Positions 11,522 to 21,375 of a DNA stretch of 35,116 bases are shown in pieces. The position numbers and the translations under genes were made by a program. How positions within the stretch are numbered: position 1 is the first letter of the stretch; the number at the start of each line of letters is the position of its first letter. The notes below the pieces were generated by a model. It did not search any database and was not told the origin of the DNA. It saw only the letters and a list, made by a program, of their open reading frames with translations. The DNA is taken from the NCBI GenBank assembly GCA_000827205.1, contig KN832559.1, positions 1,822,136 through 1,857,251 of the forward strand. Reading direction: 5' to 3'. Origin of the DNA: Plicaturopsis crispa FD-325 SS-3. Taxonomy: Eukaryota > Basidiomycota > Agaricomycetes > Amylocorticiales > Amylocorticiaceae.

Positions 11522-12170
11522 GGGACCGTGGTGGTTTGCTGAGGATGGAGGATGGCGGAAGGCGGTGGCGTAGGGTGGAGTGACGACGACGAGACGCCTG
11601 CTGGCGTCTCGTGTCGTCGTCGCCGTCTCGCGTGCACCGGCTCAGAGTGCGCGAGACGGTGGGCCCGCGGTGCTGTGCTGAGGGTGCAGGAAGGCGGGGT
11701 CAGCGGGGAAAGCAGCAACAACGAGACGCCAAGAGGCGTCTCGTTTCGTCGTCGCCGTCTCGCGNNNNNNNNNNAGCGACGAAGAGACGCCTGCTGGCGT
11801 CTCGTTTCATTGTCGTCGTCTTGCGTGCACGAGCTCACGGGGCGCGCGAGACGGCGGGACCGTGGTGGTTTGCTGAGGATGGAGGATGGCGGAAGGCGGC
11901 GGCGTAGGGTGGAGTGACGACGACGAGACGCCGGCTGGCGTCTCGTTGCGTCGTCGTCGTCTCACGTGCACAGGCTTGCAGCGCGCGCGAGACGGCAGGC
12001 CTGTATTGGTGCTGAGGGTAACGAGGAGGGCGGCAGAGGGAAGCGACGACGAGACGCCTACTGGCGTCTCGTTTCGTCGTCGCCGTCTCGCGTGCACGGG
12101 CTCGCAGCGCGCGAGACGGCGGGCCCGTGTTGGTCTGCCGAGGGTGGCGATCTGGGCGGATCCGCGCAGG
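11522..12170. repeat. palindrome-rich GAGACG array, right part
   Basis: About five units of roughly 130-170 bp carry two palindromes each. One is GAGACGCC(n4)GGCGTCTC with GACGACGAC flanks; the other is GTCTCGCG(n~15)CGCGAGAC. Each is followed by GGCGGGnCCGTGGTGG and a G/A-rich spacer. Clear palindrome cores lie near 11600, 11725, 11790, 11930 and 12058. Each unit could form stable hairpins. The 10-N gap at 11765-11774 lies inside the array. Confidence 0.75.
11765..11774. other. assembly gap (10 N) inside the palindromic array
   Basis: Ten Ns interrupt a GTCTCGCG palindrome half. The flanks are both array units, so repeat units were probably lost or collapsed here and the true array length is unknown. 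Confidence 0.95.
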
Positions 12171-13499
12171 GAGCCACCGTGTGTCTTTGCGTGTGGTGGG
12201 GTGTGCTTGTCGTGCACGGTGAACGACGTGCTATAGGCTGTGTATAGAGAGTAAGTATCAAATGTGCACAATAAAGATGGTAAGTAGACGTACCTGAGCC
12301 CTGCCCACCACATCATCGCCCACTAATCCATGCTGCCCATCTATTCAAACCCGCAGTGTGTCTTGTTGTGCGCACAGGTCGCTGAGGCCGATCAACGTTT
12401 AACGTTTAACTCTGCACGATCGAGCAATTTGGACTTAACACTTTCGACGCAAAAGTTCCGAGCGTGGGAACAAGTGCAGCGCGCTGCACTCGTTCTCACG
12501 CATCAATTTTCTTGTCGTCGTCTCTTGCTCTGAACAGTCAACACAGCTGTACCATATCACCGTAAGCTCTCATTTTACTGACACGAATCATTATAGCAGG
12601 TGTCGACGACAAGATAAAATCACAGAGAAAGGTGAGAAGTTCAATTTCTATGAACTACTAATGTTGGACGCTTTTTCAACAGCTCATTTGGCCAATAAAT
12701 TTTGCTGCCAGCGCGAGCACTCACCAGTCCCCTCACCAGGTTTTGGTCAGCCCTACCCAGTGTGCGCGGTGTACCGCCTTGCTCACACCGACTAGGCTGC
12801 GGGTGCAGCAAGTTCCGCAGGGCATGCCCAGTGCGTGCCCCGCATCTTGCCTCTATTTGACCAAGTTGACAGGTCCCGCGCGTGGACTAGAAGCAGGGTA
12901 TAGCACAGGTTAGTGGTGGCAACGGCCCACAGTAAGGAGCGCTATAGACGGTGCCAGGTAAGTTTTATATCTCCTTCTTGTACCTTCTTCCTTTGACGTC
13001 TGGAAGACATTTTTAGGTTACGTCACTGTCGCATCAGCCTATGGCTGTGCTATTGCAAGCCAGCACACGCACCCGTCCAGCACATGCCGGCCCCGAGCAC
13101 AAACACCACATCGCATTTGACGCCCGCATCCGGACAACAAAGTGTACACCATCATTGGGATGGCTCGCTAGTCGATGCATCTTAGCGCACCGCTGCGTCA
13201 ACATACGTGCACGCCGAGAGAGTGTGCCTGCTGCAATGCTTCTATCTTGAGGTGAGCCTTCAGCTGAGCAGGAGCACAGTTCCACCTCTTCCTTTGCTTA
13301 CCCTAATCTGGTCCCTTACATTCTGTAGATAATGAGCTGGAATTGTGCAATAATAAGTGGTTAGATGGTAGTAAAGGGCTGGGATGTAAGGAGGACGTCT
13401 GGATGTATTCTGGATCTCGGGCTATAGAGTAGTTATCTTGTTGTATTCACCTGTCTTGAATATAAACGATTTTGAATCTCCTTTCAATGTCTGTTATAG
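12171..13499. other. interior of element B, no gene seen
   Basis: Mixed-composition DNA with a short AACGTTT duplication near 12400 and a 46-bp stretch (12445-12491) matching element A in inverted orientation. No frame has recognisable protein features. The end of element B with its CTATAG words begins at about 13500. Confidence 0.5.
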
Positions 13500-13954
13500 T
13501 TCCCAATAATTGGCGCTCAAAATCACTCAAATTAGGCCTATCTATTACAGCTATAGGCCAACTATAACAAGCTATAGATGTATAAGCCCCAAAAAGTGCA
13601 ACTATATAGTAGGTACTACTCTAGGAAAGCTATTCTAGCTATGACATCTATATAGCTGGAAAAGTCTACTATAGTTGTAAAAAAATGGCTATAGCTCACT
13701 ATAGCTCTCAGGCTTTTTCCTGATGAAAGGAATGCGAGTCAGTGGTAAGTTCCCTGAACCACTGCTGCCTAGCCATTCCCTCTGGACAATTTTGTATGCC
13801 GTCGCTCTACCGCCTTTCCGCTAGCTTCCACTCAGATACTCCGCCCTTCGTGCGCCACTCCATTTCTGCCTCCGCCCTGGACGACATTGCTTGATGGAGG
13901 CACAAACTCCAAAGGGCCTTCTGTGGCCGTACTCTCTCGACGCCCCCTCCTGTA

Positions 13955-14200
13955 TTGCACCACCAGATTTTTGTCGACACATCTACGTCCTGGGGCATTG
14001 GCCTCGTCGTCAACGGCCGCTGGTTCGCATGGCGACTCAAGCCTGGTTGGAAAACCGACGGCCGCGACATCGGTTGGGCGGAGATGGTCGCTATTGAACT
14101 CGCAACACGTTATCTCGTTGGTGCCGGCTACAAGAGCACGCACTTCCTCGTCCGCTCTGACAATCAAGGCGTCATTGGGGCGCTCGAGGGTGGCTGTTCA
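13955..14200 (+). pseudogene. RNase H piece of the DIRS element
   Basis: The stretch downstream of insertion B contains a D...E...D arrangement (FVDTSTSWGIG, WAEMVAIELA, RSDNQGVIGA) typical of the RNase H domain that follows RT in DIRS elements. It would degrade the RNA strand of the RNA/DNA hybrid. It belongs to the same broken element. Confidence 0.7.
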
Positions 14201-14633
14201 CGAAACTCTCAACAAAACAGCTCTCTCCAGCGCACAGTCTCCCTTTTCTCTTTTGTGAATCTTTTCCTCTCTGTCAAATATGTCTTGACCGAGCTTGACC
14301 CTGCCAATGGGCCCTTTTGCGGTCTTTTCCTCCGACAAGTCTTCATTTGAAACCATCCTTCACTGTCCCCAAATTTTTATCTACTTTCATAGCTACGTAC
14401 ACTCCCGGAAATTAGCTACTGCTCGTATTTTACCACCGATTGTTGAATGTTTAGATTGCGACCAAAATTTGTTTGTCAGCCTCCCTATCCAAAGACTTTC
14501 ATCGTGACCGTCTTTTCACACACCCTTACCTCCTAGCATGTCGTCGACCGTGCAAAGTACTCATTTCGAAACAGTGATGCCCACGCGCGTGCTCAAACAC
14601 ACTTAGTCTGTAATAGAGAGTTCTTGGGCTGCT

Positions 14634-14969
14634 TTGACGTTGAGCAAGCACAAGTCCGGACTAACCTCCTTTCACCGCTGGTGCGACTCGTACGCAGTAC
14701 CACCCACCCGTCGCCTCCCCGCCGCCGAACCTCTACTGTGTGCCTTTGCAGCCTCGTTTGCGGGAAAACAACAATGCACCTCTGTCCAGAACGCTTTGTT
14801 GGCAGTGCGTGCGTGGCACATCACGCGCAATCAACCGTGGCACGGCGGTCTGCACTTAGCGTACACGCTCCGTAGGGTCGACAACCTCGCACCGCCCCAT
14901 GAACCCGCCAGGTTGCCCGTCTCGGCGAGAATGACAGCCCTTGCTGTGAGATTTTTACAAATACTGTAG
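14634..14969 (+). pseudogene. tyrosine recombinase N-terminal part of the DIRS element
   Basis: The reading resembles the SAM-like N-terminal DNA-binding domain of fungal tyrosine recombinases: a helical region followed by a W-HGG-L...L..V.NLAPP segment. The catalytic C-terminal domain with the R-H-R-Y residues is not seen downstream, where repetitive DNA begins. This is the feature that points to DIRS rather than to Ty3 or Copia. Confidence 0.6.
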
Positions 14970-14999
14970 CTAGATGTTGGTTGGATTGATGCAAAGGAA

Positions 15000-15310
15000 C
15001 GCGATCAGGGCCAAAGCCCCTATTCACTTCGGGAACACTGTGAGCGGCAGCCTTTGGACCTGGAAAAAAATTTCAAACTCCCTTCCCAAAAAAGCGCAAC
15101 AGCCCCTATATCTCTCTCGGACATTTTGCCTGGCCCCGGGCCTTTCCTCGGGCTGCTCGGGCATCTCTGTGTGGGTTATTGGCCCCTATAAACCTTTTAA
15201 CTTTGCGCGCGCTCCTCGGGCTGGCCACGGAGATACCTTTGTGGCTACATTAGCCCCTAAACACTATCATTTTCTTTTTAGCGCTCGTTTGGGCACGCCT
15301 CAGGCATCCC
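15000..15310. repeat. diverged ~75-bp tandem repeat (GCCCCTATA)
   Basis: A/G-GCCCCTATA-like words recur near 15015, 15103, 15181 and 15253, accompanied by CTCGGGCTG and A/T-rich blocks, giving three to four diverged units of about 75 bp. A frame across it (14974-15480) has no recognisable domain. Confidence 0.4.
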
Positions 15311-15519
15311 CCGGACCTTGTATGGACTCGGACCTTGCATGCGCATGCACGGCCGTACTTCATGAATATTTTGTTCATTTTTTGCGATTTTTTTCGATTT
15401 TGTCTTTTGCTTGTTTTCTCTTATTGCTAAAGAGGGCCACTGCTGTGCATGGCAAGAAACGAGTCCTTAGTTTTAGGTGATTCAAGACATTTGCAATGTA
15501 TTATCTGTTTTTGTCCTTG

Positions 15520-15830
15520 CTGCATTTCCAAGCTATTTGCGGTCTATGCTATCTGCGTCTTGACTCTATGCACACCCTAAAGTATCCGTACTTTATAATG
15601 TCAGTGCTTCATCCTCTATCTGTGTTTTTAACCTATCCACAATCTTGAGGTATCCACATTTTTGAGCTATTCGCACTCTACGATATCCGCATTTTTACCC
15701 TATCCATGTTTTTCGGCAATCCACACTCAACGGTATCCGCCCTCTACGGTATCCATGTTTTTACCCTATATGGTATTCGCATTGTTCAGCTATCCACACT
15801 TTACGGTATCCGCATTTTCAAGCTACTGTA
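15520..15830. repeat. minisatellite of TATCCGCATTTTT / TATCCACACTTTACGG units
   Basis: About a dozen short units of 18-24 bp containing TATCC(G/A)CA(T/C)TTT follow one another with variable fill such as CTACGG and CAAGC. There is no coding evidence. The array lies directly upstream of the Ulp1-DDE gene's 5' region. Confidence 0.6.
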
Positions 15831-15981
15831 GTAAATCGACCAACTCTTTACCCAATGTGACGCGTGACCACAGTCGAAGAGATGAGCATCTCTTCGGACA
15901 TGTATGGGACATGGGACAAAGCCAACATCTCTTCATTTCACCAAAACTTTGATTTCATAGCCTGCCGCATTGGCAGATCTG

Positions 15982-15992
15982 TATTATATATA
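15982..15992 (+). promoter_or_regulatory. possible TATA element of the Ulp1-DDE gene
   Basis: TATTATATATA lies about 90 bp before the first good ATG (16081) in otherwise mixed sequence. Distance and composition fit a fungal core promoter, but no other signal supports it. Confidence 0.3.
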
Positions 15993-16080
15993 CTGGCATC
16001 TGAGACATTGGTGCGACAACATTCGATAAATGATTAAAAATGAGGATAGCGTACCATGAGTGTCCCCCGCCTACCTTAGC

Positions 16081-19000
16081 ATGGCTGCAATCCCGCTCGA
16101 TGTCCGTCTCGCCCTTCTCCCAAGCCCAGAACTATCCGTGACCCAATTTCTCGCATTCCCTTTGCCTAATATCTCCCCAAACTCCGTCTCTGAGCACACC
16201 AACATCGCCGAATTTCTATCCGAGGATGCTGCCGGTGTCCTTACCACCACCACGTTCCTACAGAAGTTCCCTATCCCAGGGAGGACTATCTTGAAGTCAG
16301 TGCAACGCTATCTTGCTGACCTTGATCGCGGAATACAGAAGCCTTCACGGTCAATCCTATATTCGCATCTGTCGCGCAGCGACGTTAGTACATCCAGATT
16401 GCCGCTATGGGTGCTCACGTACTGGGTAGAGGTTTTCATCCTGCGCAGTCATGTTCGAGATCCATGGAAGAAGGCCGAAGAGTGGCTCCGCACACAGCGG
16501 ACCCGATTTCGCTCCGAATCGAAGAGGCAGGTCTGCGACGAGGCCAGTGTTGCGTTGCGACTGCTGCCATGGGCTGGCTACGTCCATGGATTCAGCGACA
16601 AACTTGAACCCACATACAAACTTGCGACATACCTTTCTACTCAATGGCTATCGAGTGCTCACATTGATCAGCAATTTGACCTCCTGCGACGAGATCTAGC
16701 TCGTGTCGCAGCCGATGCGAAATGCGAGGTTATGGACACGAGCTTCTTCACGAAGCTGCGCCAGATCTACCGCGAGCGGACGAGGAATCCCTATAACGCG
16801 GAGCTGTCCGGTGCTCGACGCTTCTGGGTCATTGGTCAAGAACTGGCCGACGGTGTTCGAACCAAGGTCTGCGGCGAGGGAAACATCAACAACGACCACT
16901 GGATCGGATACGTTGTGCAGATTGATATGGCCCAGTCCCTGTTTCTGTATGGCGACTCTCTCGGGAAGGATGCACTCGCAGAAGTCAGTGCTGTATTTCA
17001 CTGGTGGATAACGACACACGTGAAATACCGTGAATATCGTACAGCTAGGCTTCCTATCGGCACTCAGATAGATGGCCACTCGTGCGGGATACTAGCAGGG
17101 AACGCAGTTGAGCACAATGTGATGCCAGGGACGGTGGGACTCATCGAAGGAAAGGATGCCGACGAGGCTCGGATAGCGATCTTCATCCGCGTGTTGGAAC
17201 ATGATCTTGAGTCTGTACGTCTTCATCCTGCTTGACCGTATCTATCACTATGTTAACGTTGCTTTACCAGCGTATGGATGTTGATGTACCAGATGGCGCC
17301 CACGATTTCGTATACAATATTCGACCCGCCGGGGAAGGTTTTGTCTTTGTCCCTCTCCTAGTCGCACATGAAATACCTATCACGACTTCCACTGCTTCCG
17401 AGCTGAATCAACCATCTCCGCAATCCACGCCACCAGCTGAGAATGACGACGTACCCAGCGAAAGCAACCCATCTGCGTTGCCCGTATCTCAGCCTCCAAT
17501 CGACAAGCACAGCGACCCCGCCGCTCCACCTCCTCTAACAGCACCTATCGCCGAGCGAGCACCAAAACGAAAAACACCTCCACTCGAACCAGTCACAGCC
17601 GAATCCCCGAAGACGGACCCCAGTCCACGTCCTACCAAGCAAAGGGAACTAGGCTCTTGGTTCCGCAAACTATCCCCCAAAGAAGTCCTCGCGCAGAAAG
17701 CTCGAGAACAGGAGTGGTTTAACGAGCACAAGGAGGAGCTGCAGAGACGAGAGAGGATCAAGGTCAGAGAGCAAGAAGAGAAGAAGAAGAATGCCGAGCG
17801 TGACAGGAAGAGAAATCAGCGCGCTCGAGAGAAGGCCAGAGATATCATGAATGGAAGGCGCGATGCAGATGGCAAACCCGTACCAAAAGCCAAGGTCAGT
17901 TGAGCGACACACCAACTTGCTTTTCTTGTTCTGACTCGCCGCAATTAGGTCCCACAGCTTGCGGATGTTGCCTCTTCATCCGCTTCCAGTGTTGCGGAGG
18001 ATTCCAGACCCCAACACGAGCTAAAAGAAGATATCAGACAGTCAAATGACACGCAAGTGGGACGCCCGCGAACGACTACATACCAAGCCGCGAAACTTAC
18101 AAACTGGATGAATCCGTTCCTGTGGAAGAAGATTGTGGCGGCAACAAAGCGCGTAGAGTACACGATGAGCCCTGCAGAAATTGTGAAAGAGGTGCGGAAG
18201 CTCGATAGAGAAAACTTCGAGAAATTGGCTCCGCAGACTGTAGGCGCCTGGATCGATCGCACCGGGAAGCAGCCAGCATGGAGTGCCAAGACGCTAGAGC
18301 GCGTGAAGCAGGGGAACAAGCCAGGGGGATTGACGACACGCGTTGGGGTTCTGGTAAGTGCTCGCATGTTGCTTGGTTTGACTGCTGAGCAAATGATTAA
18401 CGTGTCTACGTCCAGGTTAAATATCCTGTTGCATCGAAGACGATATTGACGCACCTGCAAAGCCTGCGTGCAGCATCCGTGCCCTTGACCGTAGCAACCA
18501 TACGCGGAATCATGATTGCGCAGCTTCAACATCTTGCTCCTCGAATCTTTGAAGACCGTTCGCCCGACGGCACCCAGTTCCGCTGTAGCGAGTCATTTGT
18601 ACGGAAGTTCCTGCACCGTTCTGTAGGATGGTCGATACGGCGCTCAACACGTGCCGGCCAGAAAGTCCCGGCGAACGTCGACGAGGTGTTGGGTGACGCG
18701 TTTCTTCGGATTGCGTACAGCATCAAGGACCGCGACGTTCCAAGCCCTTTGATCATCAACGGGGATCAGAGTCAGCTTGAGTACGCACAGGGCAGCAATA
18801 TAACATACGCACCCACCGGTTCCAAGCAGGTTGCGACTCTGGGCTGCGAGGACAAGCGCGCAATCACAATGTTCCTCAACGTCTCGAACGACGGCACACT
18901 GCTTCCTATTCAGACGATTTACAAAGGCGCCTTGACAAACTCACTGCCATCACCCGACTCCCCTTCCTACAGCGAAACTCTCGAAGCTGGCTTCCTTTAC

Positions 19001-19850
19001 GAGTTTTCAAAAACGAAGACGTACTGGTCAACTCAGGAAACAATGCGAAACTTCGTCGACAAGATCCTTGTGCCGTACATCAGGGCACAGATAACAAAGC
19101 TAGGATTACCCGAGGATCAGTACGCGATCTGGATCATCGACTGCTGGTCAGTCCACCGCTCGAAAGAATTTTTGGACTGGATGTCGAACTCGCACCCAAG
19201 AATCATCGTCATCTTTGTACCCGGAGGATGCACTGGGCTGTTTCAGCCTTGCGACGTCGGGATCCAACTTCCCGCCAAGCATTCACTTCGAAGGTCCGCT
19301 CACGAGGATACCGTCGACGAAGTTCTGCGTCAACTTGAGAGAGGGACACCTCCGAACGAGATCAAAATTGACACGAGGATTAAGATCCTGCGCAACCGGA
19401 CCCCAAACTGGCTGAAGAAGGCACACACGGCCGTCAACAAGCCTGAGATAATACTCAAGGTCAGTCCCGTTTAGCCTCTTCTGAGGGCAGATCAAAGTCG
19501 ATTGACTCGTTATGTCGGCGCGGTATACAGGCTTGGTCTGGCTGCAAAGCTGGTAATTTCAATCTTTCGTACGAAAGTCTTACAAGCCGAGAGGCGCGCA
19601 ACATTTTGAGCGACCTTCCCGCAACGCGCCCAGTTTTTTTCGCAGAACTCACGCGCCAGAGCCGTCACCGTGAGGCTCCGCTTCTTGCCGAGGAAGAGGC
19701 TGCCGAGGAAGATTGCTGCTCAACGTGGGACGACACAGCCAAAGACGAGGATACAGAAGTGCCACTAGACGTGCTTCTCAAGCGCATCCACAACCCCGAC
19801 GCCCCCGATTCCAGCAAGTACGCGATAAACAACAAAGGGCGCGTGGTGCA
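16081..19850 (+). CDS. Ulp1-type cysteine protease fused to a DDE (IS630/Tc1/pogo-like) transposase; 3' end interrupted
   Basis: I read five exons: 16081-17214, 17271-17894, 17949-18353, 18416-19459 and 19531-19850. All four introns (56, 54, 62 and 71 nt) are GT-AG and phase 0. Residues 1-378 hold an Ulp1/C48 peptidase fold with H273 (NDHW), D292 (YGDSLG), Q329 and C335 (DGHSCG), the full catalytic set for cleaving SUMO-like modifiers. Residues 379-590 are Pro/Ser-rich and then a charged coiled coil. Residues 600-830 look like helix-turn-helix DNA-binding regions. The DDE nuclease has D838 (NGDQS), D963 (IIDCWSVH) and D1001 (QPCDVGIQ), spaced DD37D. The end is lost because a foreign element begins at 19851; translation would run on about 99 codons to 20148. 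The domain calls are firm; exon edges were read by eye. A single gene is inferred from the consistent phase. Confidence 0.8.
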
Positions 19851-20138
19851 TCAGGAAAATCACTTTGTCTATATAGACAAACTTGAGACGAGATCAGCTA
19901 TAATAGCTACTTTGGGTGATTTTGTTGCTATAATAGCTATAAGAGCTACTATAGCTACTGTAAGAAAAAGCGCCCAGAACTCAAAAGTAAAGCAAGTTAC
20001 TATAATAGCTCCCATAGCTGCCATAGTTTGCATAGTTTGCATAGATGTAAAATCACAGTATAGACCGTCCAGGAGTCCAAGATACATATATTACCATACA
20101 AAATATATTCCTAATCACTTCAGTCACCCCTTTTATAC
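19851..20138. mobile_element. third terminus of the A/B element family, interrupting the Ulp1-DDE gene
   Basis: TCAGGAAAATCACTTTGTCTATATAGAC begins at 19851 after an A and matches the left end of element B and the right end of A. Many GCTATAATAGCTA words follow, as in the other copies. No matching CCTGA end was found nearby, so the element is truncated, diverged, or ends outside the window. The right limit given is arbitrary. Confidence 0.65.
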
Positions 20139-20185
20139 CATCTATTAGCTTGAACAATATAATATAATAACTGGTCTAATAGATG
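20139..20185. repeat. short hairpin, CATCTATTAG ... CTAATAGATG
   Basis: Perfect 10-bp arms (20139-20148 and 20176-20185) flank a 27-bp A/T-rich loop. It could be the end structure of a small element or of the truncated family member before it. A T run follows. Confidence 0.45.
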
Positions 20186-20196
20186 TTTTTTCCCAG

Positions 20197-20270
20197 TGGT
20201 CCTGGTGGTCCTGGGCCTGTGTCTGGTGGTCCTGGGCCTGTTCTTGGTGGTCCTGGGCCTGTGGGCCCAA
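20197..20270. repeat. ~21-24 bp tandem repeat GGTGGTCCTGGGCCTGT
   Basis: Three to four units of GGTGGTCCTGGGCCTG with variable TGTCT/TTCTT fill. It is followed by more GGGCC-rich sequence up to about 20380. No supported gene uses it. Confidence 0.7.
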
Positions 20271-20557
20271 TCGTTCCCAGGCCCTTCATCTGGGCCTATT
20301 ATACTGGCCCTTACTAGGTGGTCCCCCCACCTATTGTCTTGGCGTTGCTGGTACTGGCCCACAGGCCCAAGGGGTGCCAGGAGTCCCCTTTTCTACTATA
20401 TTTCGTATTATATTCCGCACCTCGCGGAAAATGTCTACCACACTCCCTAGGCACCTTTTTGGTATATAAATGAAGCTGTTGCACCTATGCTTCCCAAGTG
20501 AGAGATGTTTTGTACAATTATCCTAGATTTACTTTTGCAGCAATTGTGCGCTTTGTA

Positions 20558-20710
20558 CCTCTCATCTGTAGCGTAGTCAAGTTGTGCCACTGAACTGAAA
20601 CACTGGCAGCGATCACACACTGGTTGCCTCTCATTTGCAGCGTAGTAAAGCTGCACCACCAAACTGCACACTAGCATACATTGGTGTCACATTGAAGTTG
20701 TACCACTGAG
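20558..20710. repeat. 69-bp direct duplication (CCTCTCATyTGyAGCGTAGT)
   Basis: CCTCTCATCTGTAGCGTAGT at 20558 recurs as CCTCTCATTTGCAGCGTAGT at 20627, each followed by an AAGyTGygCCAC stretch. A weaker third relic (GAAGTTGTACCACTGA) lies near 20693. It sits just outside the 21-bp array that may border the KDZ element. Confidence 0.6.
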
Positions 20711-20854
20711 CCATGGCATCTATTCTCCCCTCGATCAGTTACTATTCGTATCAAATCTATTGCCATAGCCCAAGCTGAAAGGTTCAAACAACAGAAAAAA
20801 TTTACTCATGCTAGCATATAGGTTTCCCTGCGATGGTATGTAGGAGGTTCTGAG

Positions 20855-21255
20855 CTATATGTGGGATTCCCAAAGTTACATGTGGGAGGCCCACAATGAT
20901 GTACTGGGAAGCCCACAGTAGTAACCCGGAGGCCCACAGTCATGTACTGGGAGGCCCAAAGAAGCGCACGGGAGGCCCATAGTGACAACCCGCAGGCCCA
21001 CAGTCATGTTCTGGGAGGCCCAAAGAAGCGCACGGGAGGCCCACAGTGATAACAGGGAGGCCCACAGTGATAACCGGGAGGCCCACAGTCATGCACTGGG
21101 AAGCCCAAAGACGCGCGCAAGAGGCCCAAAGATACCCGTGGGAGGCCCACGGTGATCACTAGGAGGCCCACAGTAGTAACTGGGAGGCCCACAGTAGTAA
21201 CTGGGAGGCCCACAGTAGTAACTGGGAGGCCCACGGTGATGTGGGAGGCCCACAT
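20855..21255 (-). repeat. 21-bp tandem array, GGGAGGCCCACAGTAGTAACT, left side of the KDZ block
   Basis: About 19 units. Three consecutive ones (about 21175-21237) are identical, and two higher-order blocks carry CCCAAAGAAGCGCACGGG. Read on the minus strand the core is TACTGTGGGCCTCCC, which is close to the TACTGTGGGCnnCCC core of the array at 34890-35116 on the plus strand. Arrays of this kind lie near the ends of several CACTA- and KDZ-type transposons. Confidence 0.8.
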
Positions 21256-21375
21256 AATATCCTAGGATTCTCCCCATTTTCCATCCAATCTGACTTTGGT
21301 TGACACCTTTTGAATGAGTTACCATTCACAACATATACTGTATGATGTATATTACAGGAGAAAAATTGTTGTCCA

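Larger units (their letters stand above)
6540..13723. mobile_element. element B: 7.2 kb relative of element A, opposite orientation, with nested elements
   Basis: B starts TCAGGAAAATCACTTTTGC, matching the right end of A and the end at 19851. It finishes with the complement of A's left terminus (about 215-225 bp, closely similar by eye; ends at 13723). It again sits between A and T inside the DIRS element. Its interior holds the GAGACG palindromic array (6850-7720 and 11522-12170), the 3.8 kb foldback element (7721-11521) and about 1.3 kb of unassigned sequence. No transposition protein is visible, so it is non-autonomous. Much of its size comes from nested insertion and array growth. Confidence 0.65.
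2216..14969 (+). mobile_element. DIRS-order (tyrosine-recombinase) retrotransposon, broken, with two nested insertions
   Basis: Recognisable parts lie in the order expected for a DIRS-type retroelement. They are a gag-like region with a Cys/His knuckle cluster (2216-3909), reverse transcriptase pieces (about 3910-4273 and 5937-6539), an RNase H piece (13955-14200) and the start of a tyrosine recombinase (14634-14969). Two foreign elements, A (4274-5936) and B (6540-13723), separate the parts. The element is a fossil: besides the two large insertions there are several smaller breaks, and the recombinase end and terminal repeats are not visible. Outer limits are approximate. It must be older than A and B and the elements nested in B. 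The DIRS assignment rests on the RT, RNase H and recombinase combination and the absence of a DDE integrase or visible LTRs. Confidence 0.75.

Noticed and set aside
2216-14969. LTR (Ty3 or Copia) retrotransposon
   Set aside because: No direct long terminal repeats or DDE integrase were seen, and a tyrosine-recombinase-like part follows RNase H.
20197-20270. Collagen-like Gly-Pro repeat protein
   Set aside because: A GGPGGP-type reading exists in one frame for only a few units, without a start codon, flanking coding sequence or splice context.
20855-21255. CRISPR-like appearance of regular 21-bp repeats
   Set aside because: The units are head-to-tail without unique spacers, and the genome is eukaryotic. 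It is a minisatellite.
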